A stretch of 64,000 nucleotides of DNA from Batillaria attramentaria (GCA_018292915.2 JACVVK020000014.1:1115001-1179000), one strand, 5' to 3'. Counted from the first letter of the stretch, positions 36,089-45,388 are shown. Numbers and translations are program-made. Notes: generated from the sequence alone by a model not told the origin.

Positions 36089-37107
36089 GGGGGAGGGGAG
36101 GGGGGGCGCTGTTCCGCAGCTATTAAAGGGGTTCTAAAAGGCGTTACTTTCACAACATATCATTTCGTGATATCCCACAACCAGCAGGTGGTGTAATTTT
36201 TAAAACATATGTGTATAGATGCTCTGGTATAGTGCGCCCCACCCCAGCTCGGCCCTCCCCAAGAAGTTCAGCCGATATTAAAAACAGGAAGGGTTGAGGC
36301 ATAGCTTAGATAATATTGTGCGATTTGTATGTTTGTTTTTCCTTCAGGTTTGCTTGATGTTGTAAGTGCCAGATTTCATATAGAATACTAAAAAATGATG
36401 ATGATTAAGACTGACTGACTGAAACGTTTATTTCAGGATAAAGACTTGTAGGCATGGTCTGTCTGTCTTACAAGCTGTCCTGCTAATCTAGAAACACTCA
36501 AAGATAAAGGCTAATATGACAAAAAAGTATACCTGGCACAGAAGGAGTAAATCTAATAGTAAAAAAGAAAAGAAAAGAAAAATTAAATATGCAAAGACAG
36601 AAAGAAGCGCAAGAAATTCAAGGGAAACACATCGGGAAATAGGTGAAAAAGTAGACAGCATGGTGTTTGAAATTGTATATACGACACAACTTGTAAAAAG
36701 GTAACACACATGTCATAGTGCCATCTGATAACGAGTAATTCAGCATGGTTCAGATATTGTTCGTGGACCTACGACTGACGTAGGTATCTGAGAAGTTGAG
36801 TTTTAAATGAATGAAGCTTCAGGATGCATTTTAAATAAATTATGCTGGCAACTGGTTCCAAGAAAATGACCCAGAGAATGAGAGGCTTGTTTTAAAAATG
36901 TCCACACTAGGTAATGGTAATTGGAACAGACCATTCCTTGCGTTGTGTCGCTGACTTGGTTGAAAACGTGGTCAGATATGGAGGAGATCATGATTGTGAT
37001 ATCTTGTGTTTTTTTTACAGCGCGTCAAAACACTTATAAAACCGTCGGCTGACTGGGAGCCAGCCCTGAAAACTGATGTCCTCATGGCTGATGAGGCGCG
37101 TGTGTGA
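17059..37107 (+). CDS. SLC6-family Na+/Cl--dependent neurotransmitter or amino-acid transporter, 5'-partial, 12 exons
   Basis: Plasma-membrane symporter of the SLC6 (SNF) family, which couples Na+ and Cl- gradients to uptake of an amino acid or neurotransmitter. Twelve exons join in frame: 17059-17190, 21558-21852, 22584-22676, 23715-23847, 25455-25589, 26099-26202, 26606-26843, 27530-27661, 31335-31434, 34222-34322, 35757-35924, 37021-37107 (stop TGA 37105-37107), about 572 residues. Visible landmarks in order are TM2 with [18 protein letters not shown]3, a long Cys- and sequon-rich extracellular loop 2, TM4-TM5, TM6 with SLGPAWG, TM7, [15 protein letters not shown]8 with GVDTQFGMVE (D-T at the usual Na2-site pair), TM9-TM12 and a short tail. 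TM1 with the family signature is not in the window. SLGPAWG and HNKFHNNC look more like glycine/amino-acid carriers than monoamine carriers, but the substrate is not established. All introns are GT-AG except one predicted GC-AG. Confidence 0.95.
17359..17391. repeat. (TGG)n microsatellite
   Basis: Eleven or so TGG units in the intron after the first visible SLC6 exon. Confidence 0.95.
17482..17552. repeat. (GT)n(GA)n compound microsatellite
   Basis: GT run followed directly by a GA run, intronic. Confidence 0.96.
17731..17904 (-). mobile_element. SINE family 1 in SLC6 intron
   Basis: Full-length on the - strand, close to the consensus (GGGGAGCCGGGGTGGTCGAA). It lies between two GAGAGA runs that may be an expanded target-site duplication. 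Confidence 0.9.
17905..19086. other. SLC6 intron, no feature recognised
   Basis: GAGA/GAA run at 17906-17951 and a C-rich run at 18770-18830. No exon. Confidence 0.55.
19087..19155. repeat. Dispersed repeat fragment (TTAGGGCTTAACGCCGCGCA)
   Basis: (TTAG)n followed by GGGCTTAACGCCGCGCAAGC and CTAATTCGCGGC. A related fragment is at 35005-35052. Possibly the end of a SINE or LINE. Confidence 0.55.
19755..19940 (+). mobile_element. SINE family 1 with 15-bp target-site duplication
   Basis: Variant with GAGTTCGAATCCCGCCGGCT and a (CATC)n end. Flanked by TCTCTCAGGCTGGGG at 19740-19754 and 19941-19955. Confidence 0.88.
19956..21557. other. SLC6 intron, no exon seen
   Basis: Rest of the intron between the TM2 and TM3 exons. 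Holds the GT tract and T/G-rich low-complexity sequence (20935-21190), with no further supported feature. Confidence 0.6.
20669..20751. repeat. (GT)41 microsatellite
   Basis: About 82 bp of uninterrupted GT, preceded by a 30-bp tandem pair (TATGTAAGGCTGAAATGGGC at about 20608 and 20638). Confidence 0.97.
21558..21852 (+). CDS. SLC6 exon, TM3 and most of extracellular loop 2
   Basis: Acceptor TCTGCAG, donor GTACGT, phases 1 in and 2 out. It begins [17 protein letters not shown] (TM3, with the conserved Tyr pair), then [15 protein letters not shown], whose two cysteines match the loop-2 disulfide pair of the family. It ends with four 7-residue repeats (21758-21841) that add N-glycosylation sequons. 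Confidence 0.94.
21758..21841 (+). repeat. 4 x 21-bp in-frame coding repeat in transporter loop 2
   Basis: Four tandem 21-bp units (21758, 21779, 21800, 21821) encode [21 protein letters not shown] and YTTYGFN. They lie in the extracellular loop between TM3 and TM4 and create NYS and NYT sequons. Copy-to-copy differences are few, which suggests fairly recent duplication. Confidence 0.92.
22114..22200. repeat. (TTTG)n repeat and T/G-rich low-complexity tract
   Basis: TTTG units, continuing as poly-T/poly-G low complexity to about 22520 in the intron before exon 22584. Confidence 0.9.
22584..22676 (+). CDS. SLC6 exon, end of extracellular loop 2
   Basis: Acceptor TTTCTCACAG, donor GTAAGA, phase 2 at both ends. 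It encodes [16 protein letters not shown] and then up to AAEEFWK. The EFW(K/x) motif just before TM4 is typical of the family. NAS, NST and NGT are further sequons. Confidence 0.92.
23419..23668. repeat. 30-bp inverted repeat before an SLC6 exon
   Basis: ACTTCAACATAAGTCAAGGA at 23424 is matched by its complement TCCTTGACTTATGTTGAAGT at about 23643. The whole arm is about 30 bp, separated by about 190 bp and ending about 50 bp before exon 23715. Confidence 0.8.
23715..23847 (+). CDS. SLC6 exon, TM4 and start of TM5
   Basis: Acceptor CTGACAG, donor GTCAGC, phases 2 in and 0 out. It encodes [18 protein letters not shown], then a hydrophobic TM4 and GVQTLGK, matching the family pattern of WKGVKSTGK leading into TM5. 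Confidence 0.93.
23925..24255 (+). mobile_element. Dispersed element, copy 2 (SINE/LINE-tail type)
   Basis: Contains TTCTCTCCGGGTACTCCGGC, a conserved core word seen in several animal SINE families, and ends AAAGCGCCTATACAATACTC then (ATT)n. Shares its 3' 200 bp with 11985-12400. Confidence 0.7.
24476..24648 (+). mobile_element. SINE family 1 in SLC6 intron
   Basis: GGGGAGCCGGGGTGGCCGAA to AAACCCCCAAACACCCCCC. CTCTGAAA flanks it on both sides, an imperfect target-site duplication. Confidence 0.88.
24755..24975. repeat. Dispersed repeat with 62-bp tandem duplication
   Basis: TTAGCATTGCAGACGTG(T/C)GCTC...TGAATGCTGCACAC is present twice in a row (24845 and 24900). The upstream part, CCAAAATGCACCA onward, matches 54475-54640 in a CNOT1 intron. 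Confidence 0.8.
25216..25423. repeat. (CT)n, (CA)n and (GT)n tracts before an SLC6 exon
   Basis: CT/CTGT run (25216-25279), CA run (25279-25327), 33-bp gap, GT run (25361-25423). CA and GT are complementary, so the transcript could fold into a stem ending about 30 nt before the acceptor at 25454. Confidence 0.95.
25455..25589 (+). CDS. SLC6 exon, TM5 and extracellular loop 3
   Basis: Acceptor ATCAACAG, donor GTAAGT, phase 0 at both ends. It encodes [17 protein letters not shown], then [19 protein letters not shown], the conserved TM5/loop-3 stretch. The acceptor lies shortly after a long GT tract that could pair with an upstream CA tract. Confidence 0.95.
25865..25926. repeat. (TTG)n microsatellite
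   Basis: About 20 TTG units followed by a short GGA run. Confidence 0.97.
26099..26202 (+). CDS. SLC6 exon, TM6 with the unwound substrate region
   Basis: Acceptor TCCTGTAG, donor GTAAGT, phases 0 in and 2 out. It encodes [18 protein letters not shown] and a tail with [15 protein letters not shown]-x-AWG is close to the TM6 core of glycine transporters; this is family knowledge, and the substrate remains an inference. Confidence 0.95.
26473..26590. repeat. (GT)n(CTGT)n microsatellite next to an acceptor
   Basis: It runs up to the short pyrimidine tract TCTCTTCCGCACCACCAG of the exon starting at 26606. Confidence 0.97.
26606..26843 (+). CDS. SLC6 exon, TM7 to TM8
   Basis: Acceptor CACCACCAG, directly after a long GT/CTGT microsatellite; donor GTGCCA. 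Phases 2 in and 0 out. It encodes [46 protein letters not shown] and TM8 ending GVDTQ. GPGL-F-YPEAL is a family hallmark. Confidence 0.95.
26868..27370. repeat. 22-bp minisatellite in SLC6 intron
   Basis: About 20 diverged units with consensus near GCTACACCCCACATGYAACA plus CT, each 22 bp; one unit is lengthened. It produces repetitive His/Thr-rich frames that are not genes. Confidence 0.88.
27530..27661 (+). CDS. SLC6 exon, end of TM8 to TM9
   Basis: Acceptor TTGTTCCAG, donor GTGAGT, phase 0 at both ends, 44 codons. It encodes [17 protein letters not shown], then [11 protein letters not shown] and ILGLPLTMN, the usual TM8-TM9 pattern. Confidence 0.94.
27662..31334. other. SLC6 intron, no feature recognised
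   Basis: A/T-rich sequence with poly-A/T tracts (28861-28890, 29510-29532). No exon or clear repeat could be supported. Confidence 0.6.
31335..31434 (+). CDS. SLC6 exon, TM10, with predicted GC donor
   Basis: Acceptor TACATTCCAG. It encodes [20 protein letters not shown], then [10 protein letters not shown]. The best-fitting donor is GCGAGT at 31435, not GT. Ending there gives [10 protein letters not shown] with the next exon, the spacing seen across the family. The next in-frame GT donor would add three residues. Confidence 0.85.
31435..34221. other. SLC6 intron (predicted GC-AG), low-complexity only
   Basis: Holds C-rich runs (32440-32483, 33390-33425 with CCA units) and (ATT)n at 33677-33702. 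No exon seen. Confidence 0.6.
34222..34322 (+). CDS. SLC6 exon, intracellular loop 5 and TM11
   Basis: Acceptor CCCTTTGCAG, donor GTGAGT, phases 1 in and 0 out. It encodes [17 protein letters not shown], then the TM11 start [15 protein letters not shown]-x-MIG is a family landmark. Confidence 0.94.
34896..34983 (+). mobile_element. Degenerate SINE family 1 fragment
   Basis: ACGCTGGCTTCTTCCTCGTC, then GTTGACAATATCTCATGCGTGGTAGAAAG-type sequence, resembles the SINE body (GCTGGCTTTTTCATCGTTG...). Only the 3' half is visible. Confidence 0.4.
35757..35924 (+). CDS. SLC6 exon, end of TM11 and TM12
   Basis: Acceptor TCTGTCAG, donor GTAAAA, 56 codons, phase 0. It encodes [20 protein letters not shown], then [10 protein letters not shown] and a hydrophobic TM12 ending [13 protein letters not shown]. 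Confidence 0.94.
35925..37020. other. Last SLC6 intron, low complexity only
   Basis: Poly-T then poly-G tract at 36047-36106. Nothing else recognised. Confidence 0.55.
37021..37107 (+). CDS. SLC6 last coding exon, cytoplasmic C-tail
   Basis: The acceptor is a poly-T tract ending TTTTACAG. It encodes [19 protein letters not shown] and ends EARV-stop (TGA at 37105). [10 protein letters not shown] matches the Pro-x-x-x-Trp-Gly/Glu-Pro-Ala-Leu tail motif of many SLC6 members. The tail is short for the family. Confidence 0.92.
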   Translation, partial: RVKTLIKPSADWEPALKTDVLMADEARV

Positions 37108-38940
37108 TGACTGCTCATCTGACCTAGTTCTGCTGGATTCATTTCTCACCCACATCCTCGTGTCTGTACTGTAGCATGTACTGTAATGTCTTAGCTTGGT
37201 TTGTTCTGCGTATAGTTACAGTAGAACCATGAGTCTTATAAATGCGTGCTTCTTTGAAACAAAGTAGTGTTGCTCAGCAACATCCTGTTAGCAAGAAGTC
37301 CAATTTTTTCTCCTCTTTCCCTCTCATATTTTGGTCACCACATCTTCTCTTCCCACGCCCCTCCCCCCCCCCCCCCCCTCCAACCTGTACCAACCCCCAG
37401 CCACTCTCCGCCACCACCCGTCTTATCACGCCGCCCCTTCCATTCCTACAACCACTGCCTTCCTTTCCCATCTCGCCATGAGATCGCCGAATTGTTACTT
37501 GCGCGTTAGAAACACTATCTAGTAAGTTATGAATCTACCATTCCATCACTCCCCCCCCCCCCCCCACACACACACACACCTCTACCCTCTCCTGTCACTT
37601 GCACAGCATGTTATACTGTTCCTGAGAAAACGGCTGATCTCAATTCTAGTGCATATATACCTATAATATTTGAAGTTTCCGTACCTGCTTTGTGTCTAAA
37701 TGTTCTGCTGAAACTGCTGTTGCTATCATTATTATTACGATTCATGGTGCTGAATCACACTGCATCTTAGTGCACAGGCTTGGACAGAAATCGGTGGACA
37801 CAATAATCAAAAGCAGAATCCAGTGAACAAAATCGTAGTTAAACCTTATAGTGAAGTGTGTATCGTCGCTGTTCATTGGCCGTGGTCGCAGTTTCGGGGC
37901 CTGGGGTTGGTTCTTTTTATCTCTTGTATCTTTTATCGGCATTGCTTGACATTATTCAGATTGTCAAGCTTTGTCCGTGAACACGGCCAGTTTGCTGTGT
38001 GTCAGTAATAGTCCCGAAAAACGATAATTGCTTTGCACATTCAATAACTTTCCTCAGTAACACTTTTTGTTGTTGTTGTTGTTGTTGTTGTTTTGCGTGT
38101 CGTTTTTAGTTGACATTTAGCATCTGCGAGTATAACTTACAGTTCGTCATATTGACGAAACCTGTACACACGCAAGCTCGTGGCGCCACACTGAGATTAA
38201 ATTAATTTCACGGTGGAACTTTTCTTTCTTTCTTTCCTTTTTTGTGCAGTTTTCTGCACAGTTACACGGTTTCTGCACCTGGAAGCCAGGTTCACAAACT
38301 TATGGCCTCATATGTCAGTCAGAGCCAGGCTTGCAGTGATTATGCAGACTTGCGTTGACTTTTTCTTCTTCTTTACCTTTTTTTTTTTCTTCCAAAGAAG
38401 CCGCAAATTTGCCTCCACGAGGCTATTGTAACTGTAATGTTGTACATAGTTTTCTTACACAAAATAGAGGTTGTGGTAGGCACAGTTCCATTCTTTCATC
38501 CGTGTATTTTGTAATACTGTGAACTTTAACAAACATCGAAATATCTTCATACCAGACTCAGGATAGCCCCCTTTTTTTCTTTTCTTTTTTTTTAGCAGAC
38601 GGTTTTGTAGTGTACCTTTGTGGTGTAAATTCCGTGTAAACTTCTGAGTGTCAGTTGTCTGTCTGTCTGTCCTCGTTATATTCATCACTTGTTTCTAACT
38701 TCTATGTAGCCATGGCAATAGATCTCTCTGAGCAGAGCGAGCTCCTTTTTTCTTTTTCTTTTTTTAGCCAATTAAAAATGAGGTAAAACTTCACTGCACT
38801 TTAAGGCCCCACCCCTGGCATACGTTTTCATATTATAGGAACAAAGACACCAGTCGCTCACACAGGCCGTCGCATGTAGTGTGTGTTGTGAACACTTCCT
38901 ATGCAGCATCTTCCTTCGGGAACAAAAACAAGTAAATTGC

Positions 38941-39235
38941 ATGTCGTCGTACATTTACTTCCGAGTTCAGATTGTTCGCTAAGCTTTTACAATCACGGTC
39001 AAACGGTCTTCGTAAAATAAAAACACACGGTTTTCGCTTCTTCTTTGTTTTCCTTTTATTTTAACTGTCAATGCCAAAGTTTTGGGTGTGAACAACGTGT
39101 CATCGTACATTTACTTCTGAATGTAAATTGTTCCCTAAGCCTTGACAATCACAGTCAAACGGTCTTCGTAAAATAAAAAAGCCCCCCCCCCCCCCCTCTT
39201 ATCAATGCCAAAGTTCTATGTGAACCCTATGTCAT
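38941..39235. repeat. About 158-bp tandem duplication
   Basis: TCGTACATTTACTTC(C/T)GA, GTCAAACGGTCTTCGTAAAA and CAATGCCAAAGTT each occur twice, about 157 bp apart. Confidence 0.85.
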
Positions 39236-39551
39236 CGTCAGAGGGGTTTTCCCCCCTCAAAAGTGATATGACAGAGTGTCGATTTTTGTTTTCTTTTTCT
39301 TTTTTGGACCCCCCCACCCCACCCCCTTTCCACACACACACTTCTCTGTCCCACCACCCCCGCCCCTCTCCCCCCCTCCCCCCCTCTTCCCCCATCTCCC
39401 CCCCCCCTCCCCCATCTCCCCTGGCCCCACCCTCCTGCCCACACTCACCACTCCCTCCCACTCGCTAAGTGTAATGTGAAGGTACAGTTTTAAGATTCTG
39501 GATTCTTAGCAAATAATATTTTTAAGTTTTTCGAAAGCAGATGTTCTACTG

Positions 39552-39555
<4 letters not shown>

Positions 39556-39616
<61 letters not shown>
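39556..39616. repeat. (CT)30 microsatellite
   Basis: Uninterrupted CT run. Confidence 0.97.
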
Positions 39617-39618
<2 letters not shown>

Positions 39619-41094
39619 AAATTATATTACTTATATTATTTTTTTTCTCAATTTGAACCTTTGATAATGCTGACAAATATTATGTATTGGGTTTTAAAAA
39701 ATTGCCCTGCATGTACGGAATATTTGTGTTCTTTAAAAATGTGTTATGACCCTGTTTACAAAAACCTTCTTCGTTTACATTTTACTCCTTTTCTTACCTA
39801 CAATGTTTTACCTGATAGTAGCAACTTTTACACTCCTGTGAGAGTATACTAAATGTTCTGAAATGTAAAGACCATGCATGCAAACATGTTTTGTCAGGTT
39901 TCTTTTGTTTTTGTTTTTCTTAGAGTTTGTAGGGAAAGTTATGAAGTTGTGTTGAACCGATTCTGCTGTTAAATGTTGTTCTTTCTTGTCAGTATCAAAG
40001 GAGTGTTGGTGAAACTATGTGACAATGTTTTGTTCTAGATTTTTTTAAAGTCTGTCACAGATTTTCCCCGTTACAGTTACACATGAAATGTTCAGAGATG
40101 TAAACATCAATGTATTATGTAGGTGGTCGATGTGTGAAGCGTAACGTTTTGCTGGGCAGCTTAATGTGCTCCTATCCATGTTTAAGCCAGCTAGATGTAT
40201 GTCGTCCAATTTTGAAATTGCAATGTTGTGTGAAATTCTTAAAATGACGCAGGTAATATAAGTGTGATAACATGTTCGAAAAAAAAAAAAAAACCAAATG
40301 TACACTCACCGGTAATGTGCTTTTGCTTCACAGCCCCTTAACACAGGCTGCAGCTCATGTGACCAAGCTAATGAATATGCATTCCAGATTCTCAGAGCAT
40401 TTTTTCTTCTTCCGAGGATCCAGCAGGAGAGTGGAATATCTTCTCTTCTCTTTGTTCTTGTTTGCACCTTTGTAGCTATATACAGCTCTTAGTACACAGC
40501 AAGAAAGAAAAAAATCCTAATAGTTTGAAAAGGTTCTAGCTCTGATAGATGCAAGAATGGACGCAGGAACATAATCCAATGTTACTGGGTGGGTTTGGTA
40601 CATTTTGTCACCCTGACCTCCACCCCCATTACCAGCGCTTCCTTTGGAAGGACAAGGTGACTATGATGATCACGTGTATACATGTACTTAATCTCTTCTT
40701 GCATCAGTACAGTACCGAATGCTTTATACTGAAACCAAGTGATTCAAAGACGCTAGTATAATTTCGAAGGAAGACAACTCTTTAGTAGTTTATCAACAGA
40801 CTATTCCAAATAGTCAATAGTAATATGATTCAACATGTTTTAACAAGTGGAGATAATAAATTATGCCTTTCGGTCCGCTGATAAATTCATAAGTAGGAGA
40901 TAATCTAACTGCTTCACGTACTTACGATTAACAGGAAAATATTATTAAGAAAAAAAATGACGCAAAATTTGAAGGTGTAATATACACGAATGTATCCATT
41001 TCCGTGGTCATTTACAAAAACAATAATGGGCAAGAATTTCTGGGACAGGGTAAAGTTAGAAACATGTCAGTTGTTTTGTGTGTTCCTCCTTGCT

Positions 41095-41270
41095 GGGGGA
41101 GCCGGGGTGGTCGAAAGGTAGAGCGTTGGACTTCTAATGCTCGGGTCGTGAGTTCGATCCCGGCTGGGGCCAAATATTTGTGCTGGCTTTTTCATCGTTG
41201 CCCCGTCTTTGATATCACCCTGTGTGGTGGAAAAGGACGTTAAACCCCCAAACACCCACCCAACACCCAT
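41095..41270 (+). mobile_element. SINE family 1, full-length, with target-site duplication
   Basis: Almost identical to the copies at 3238 and 62038. Flanked by CCTCCTTGCT (41085-41094 and 41271-41280). Confidence 0.93.
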
Positions 41271-41280
41271 CCTCCTTGCT

Positions 41281-42353
41281 GGATCTGCACGTGTGTAACT
41301 TGAGTTGGAAGCTTTCCTTCTTTGGTCAGAAACATAGACTAGACTTCCCAATACTTCAAAGCTCGTGTGAGTTTTGTTGCTGCATGCTGTTGCCTATTCA
41401 GTCTTGACAAATGCAACCAAACATGTACAACGATCAAACTTATTTGTGCTTATGGCCAAGAGCGTGAAGCTGCTAATTCTAATCAGGCTGTACTTTTTCT
41501 AACTCGTGACAAAGCCCCACACTGCTGGCACTGTGGTTTTTTTTTAAGATGTACTGATTTTGTTTTCCATTTTGAAATTCAAGCGACGGACTACAGATCT
41601 TCCACATGACATTAGTACGCTTGTAATCAACATCTTTATTGCACAAATCACCTCCACGCAAAAGTTTGAAAATACACCGACCCACTTTTCTCCATGTCTC
41701 TCAAGTGGTTCGCGCGAAGAACTCTTGACCAATCAGCTCACTTGGTGGTCACGTGGTTTGGGGCGCAAACGAAGCAGGATTGCTGCATGATGGAATTGAA
41801 ACAGTGCTGGTATTTTTTCCCCGATCTTTCTCACTGATGATAGCACAAAACGGAAGCTCAAAGTGTTCAGCTCAATCGAACTTCTCGATAGCGTAAGATC
41901 AGTATGGAAAATTTGAAAACGGAGATTCGTGTCCGGCGGCGCAAACCGGAAGCTGTATGGTCGTGATTTCTTTTCTTTTTTTCCGGATATGAAACACAAA
42001 TGCAAACGCAATCCGCATTAAAAATGAAACCTTTTTTTTAAAAATTTAAATCTATACCGATAAAATCGCTGACTTCACCTTCAGTTACAAGAAACCGCAC
42101 GCGGCGCGGCATAGAATGGCGTACAATTCAAACCTAGTCATGTCTAGTCAAGTGTATTTATTCCAACCCTCTGGTGGCATAGGAAACCAAAACAAAACAA
42201 CAACAACAACAAACAGAGAGAAAACGAAACAAAAGACACGCAGACGGTAGACCCATGCAATACTGGGCCACTCCTCCTTTCTAGTCTAGAAAAAATCACT
42301 GAGCCACGGAGGCTAATCATCTGAAAGATCTCCCATACATTTGGAGAGGTCTT
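41281..42353. other. Intergenic, nothing firm
   Basis: A LINE-like tail (AAGTGTATTTATTCCAACCC) at about 42150. A CCAATCAGCTCACTTGGTGG-CACGTG stretch at 41729-41757 looks promoter-like but has no attached gene. Confidence 0.4.
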
Positions 42354-42650
42354 AAGCGTACGGCTACACGACCGCCAGTCATCATGTTGCCGTACTCGGC
42401 TGGTTGCTGGCGGGCAGGGTTTTTTTTTTTTTCCGCACACGCAGCCTGCGGTGTTGCAAGGTTTGGGCAGTGATTGGTCAGTTGGCTGTACAGGGCTGCC
42501 TGCGGCTAGCTGGCTGCCAGGAAAAAAAGGACGGCTTTCTATTGCCGCGCCGGCACCGGAAAGGGGGATATGCCAGCTGGCCGCCGGCGATTTAATTAGG
42601 CTTTCCAGCCCTGCAAGTGCCGATCCTGGCAACGTGTAGCAGCGGCTCTT
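42354..42650. repeat. About 290-bp dispersed repeat, copy 2
   Basis: Second copy of the element at 9483-9776. A poly-T tract (42420-42432) replaces part of the left half, and about 10 bp near the right end are missing. Confidence 0.85.
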
Positions 42651-42980
42651 CAGTATTTTACGTAAACTGCGCACCGAAGACCTTTTTTTTTTCTGAAACT
42701 GCTGTCATGTCAGTTAGGGTATGATGTAACTGATGTACTAGCGGTACTTTTGCCCTGATCGTAATGTGAGCAGAAATCTGAAGAAAGTATTATTTTGTCC
42801 TGCAAGCGATCAGACTTTTTTTTTCTCCCGTCACGTTGTTCTCGAACTTGTACTGGTATGATGTTTGCGCTTTGTGAAGTTTGCGATTTTTGTGAAGACT
42901 CGAATTAGCAAAAGAAAATGGTTGAAGCGCTTGAAATGTGGACTTTGTGTTATTTTTTTCTTGCATGGTGTTGTCAGAGA

Positions 42981-42982
<2 letters not shown>

Positions 42983-43048
<66 letters not shown>
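42983..43048. repeat. (GT)n microsatellite
   Basis: About 33 GT units just left of the hairpin at 43057-43254. Confidence 0.97.
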
Positions 43049-43050
<2 letters not shown>

Positions 43051-43056
43051 CCTTTT

Positions 43057-43095
43057 GTGCTTTTGTTTGATAATAGCGCTGATCATGTGGACCTG

Positions 43096-43131
<36 letters not shown>

Positions 43132-43254
43132 GGGGGGGGGGGGGGTGCTTTCTAAGACGACCGAGGAGAAGCGGAGCAACATTGATTCACACACACACAC
43201 ACACACACACGTCCAGGTCCACATGATCATCGCTATTATCAAACAAAAGCACAC
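43057..43254. repeat. Near-perfect hairpin with GT/AC inner stem
   Basis: Left arm 43057-43130 (GTGCTTTTGTTTGATAATAG, GATCATGTGGACCTGGACGT, then GT run). The right arm, about 43187-43254, is its reverse complement with one visible mismatch. The loop is about 56 bp with a poly-G tract. Confidence 0.9.
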
Positions 43255-43290
43255 ACAGTACATGTACCATAAGTTCAAAACACCGGCACC

Positions 43291-43782
43291 GGCTCCCGTA
43301 GTATAGTGGTTAACACGTTGGACCATGGACCGGGAGAGCCGGGTTCGAATCTCAGCCGGGGCAAGCGTGATTTTTCCTACGTAGGTCGGCTCCTGCTCAG
43401 AACGGGTGTGCTATGGGCCGGGCCATTGGGGAGGCTCTTGCAACACAGTCGAGACTCCCCCACTTCAGCTGTGCGACTTTGAGAATGAATACATCCCTTG
43501 TTATGACCAGAGACTATCCACACTATCTCTGTGTATGGTCTCTGTTATGACACATCTCGTGATGTGGATGATTATGCGGCCGACACCGTCCGCAAGTGTA
43601 TTTCCCAGGCCTGGTGCAGTAACTTGACACCGAGAAGTGTGGTATGCGGCCATGTACTCAAGACTAGAACTAACAAAAGCCGCTGGGAGTCAAAGGCAAG
43701 ACTTGAAACAATTGTCTTGGATCGACTCGATCGAGTGGTTGGGGTTTAACGGCATTACACAAAAATAAATGAATAAATAAAT
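43291..43782 (+). mobile_element. tRNA-derived SINE, family 3
   Basis: tRNA-like head GGCTCCCGTAGTATAGTGGT...GGTTCGAATCTC (A and B boxes; resembles tRNA-Asp/Glu). The long unrelated body ends GGGGTTTAACGGCATTACAC and (AAAT)n. Only one copy is recognised here. It is not a functional tRNA gene: the anticodon arm is irregular and no terminator directly follows. Confidence 0.75.
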
Positions 43783-43792
43783 GGCGAATAAC

Positions 43793-43849
43793 ACACACAC
43801 ACACACACACTGGCTGACACACGCACACACACACACACACTCAGTGGCT

Positions 43850-43894
<45 letters not shown>

Positions 43895-43907
43895 CGGCAC
43901 TAGCTCA

Positions 43908-43942
<35 letters not shown>
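43793..43942. repeat. Interrupted (CA)n array
   Basis: Four CA blocks separated by CTGGCTGACACACG / CAGTGGCTCACACACG / GGCACTAGCTCACTC spacers. Confidence 0.95.
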
Positions 43943-44645
43943 TGCGGGCTGGTCGACACACGCACACGGCACACGGCGGACATCAGTACTGACTTCTCAG
44001 TGCCGGGAACAGAACACGGCACAGGCCTCGCAGACCGGCTAAATCAGTCAGTTAGTCCGTTGCTGGTTTGATTGTCTTCATGAGAAGTCGGACAGTTTTA
44101 GAAATAACATGACACTGATGGGCTGTTATGATCAGACAAACACTGAAATTAATTTTAACGGTGACTCCGGGGCCAGTCCCGGCCGGTGACTGGCCGGCCG
44201 GGCCCGGCGGTCGCGGCCGGTCACGTGCCGGCCGGCGCACGCCGGGATTATGATGAGAAGATATTTTAGTGTGCAGTGGGAGGAAGAAGTCGTCTCTGCT
44301 GTCCCAGAAACAACAACATCGACGGAGTAGCTTATACTGTAAAGACTTGAGGCACACGATAAAAATTGAAAAATACAGCTGAGCGCAGAAGTACTCCGTG
44401 CAGCCGTCTTGGTGAGACACCGCGGACGACATTCAAAAATAACTCTGGGCACATGATCAGTCACGTTATCAACACAGTCTGCTCAAGTGTTTTTGTCTAA
44501 ATTCTCATTTTCTTTGTCAAAACTATACGGGTGAACAGAGTTTGTCAAAATTTAAAGTTTGATATGGATGCTGTGAAATATGTCACAGAATTCAATTCAA
44601 ATCGATGAAAAATGGAATAGTACTTTTACAACTCAGCGGTCCTAC
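43943..44645. other. Intergenic; GC-rich GGCCGG cluster
   Basis: 44160-44245 is very GC-rich, with repeated GGCCGG/CCGGCC words and partial dyad symmetry. No gene seen. Confidence 0.5.
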
Positions 44646-45388
44646 TAAATCATGCCCGGGACTGCACTAACATGTTCGATATTGCCTGGTTATGCCTGGG
44701 ACTTGCTGCCCGGGATTTCCGGGTTTGGCGTAATGGAAAGAAGTGGATGTGGCCTTAATTAACTATCTATTTCCTTATTCAGCCCCTAAGATGATGTTTT
44801 TGTTTCACATACTTTCCATCTCACATGTCAAGTTTCTTTTATGAGTGTGAACTCGGTGTCCGAGGTACTGAGGTACGGCGTGTACACAGATCAGTGATTC
44901 AATTACTTTGCAAGTATAACAAAATACAGTACCAACATAATGAACGACAATACTAAAGCACCACTAATTATAATATAGAACTGTCACACATAAGCCGGGA
45001 TGTCATGTCGAAAGCCATAGGTCTGATGACAGTACCCGCATGTCAGCATGACAGCCAGTTGTAATCGGAATACTGAGTTAACACACTTGTTTTGAACACA
45101 AGACCAAGTTTTAAAAAAATACAGGTTTTGGGCCCTGTGGAGCAGAGGATGAGCTAGGTAGGAGGTGACGGTGTTAGATTTCTATTTATTTGTTCTTCAG
45201 TTTTCCCCAATTCTTGAATTAGGCAGTTTTTCCTACTTCATGACATAGATAACTTTTCAAAATTATTTCGCATTAAAAGCAATGCATGTGCTGCCTAATT
45301 CACGCAAGTACTGATTAGGCAAAGTCACGATGACTGTCTATTTCATGATTTCTAAATGAGGCACAGCATTTACATATACATGTATATA

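Larger units (their letters stand above)
37108..41084. other. SLC6 3'UTR / intergenic region
   Basis: No exon seen after the stop. Possible polyadenylation signals AATAAA at 39017, 39174 and 40856; which is used cannot be told. Contains a roughly 158-bp tandem duplication (38941-39235, sharing CAAACGGTCTTCGTAAAATA) and C-rich runs. Confidence 0.5.

Noticed and set aside
41729..41760. Promoter (CCAAT plus CACGTG) for an unseen gene
   Set aside because: No exon or transcript-like structure can be attached on either strand.
43291..43362. tRNA-Asp/Glu gene
   Set aside because: Irregular anticodon arm and a 400-bp SINE-like body ending in an AAAT tail.
44160..44245. Perfect GC palindrome
   Set aside because: Repeated GGCCGG words give partial dyads only; no extended perfect symmetry was found.
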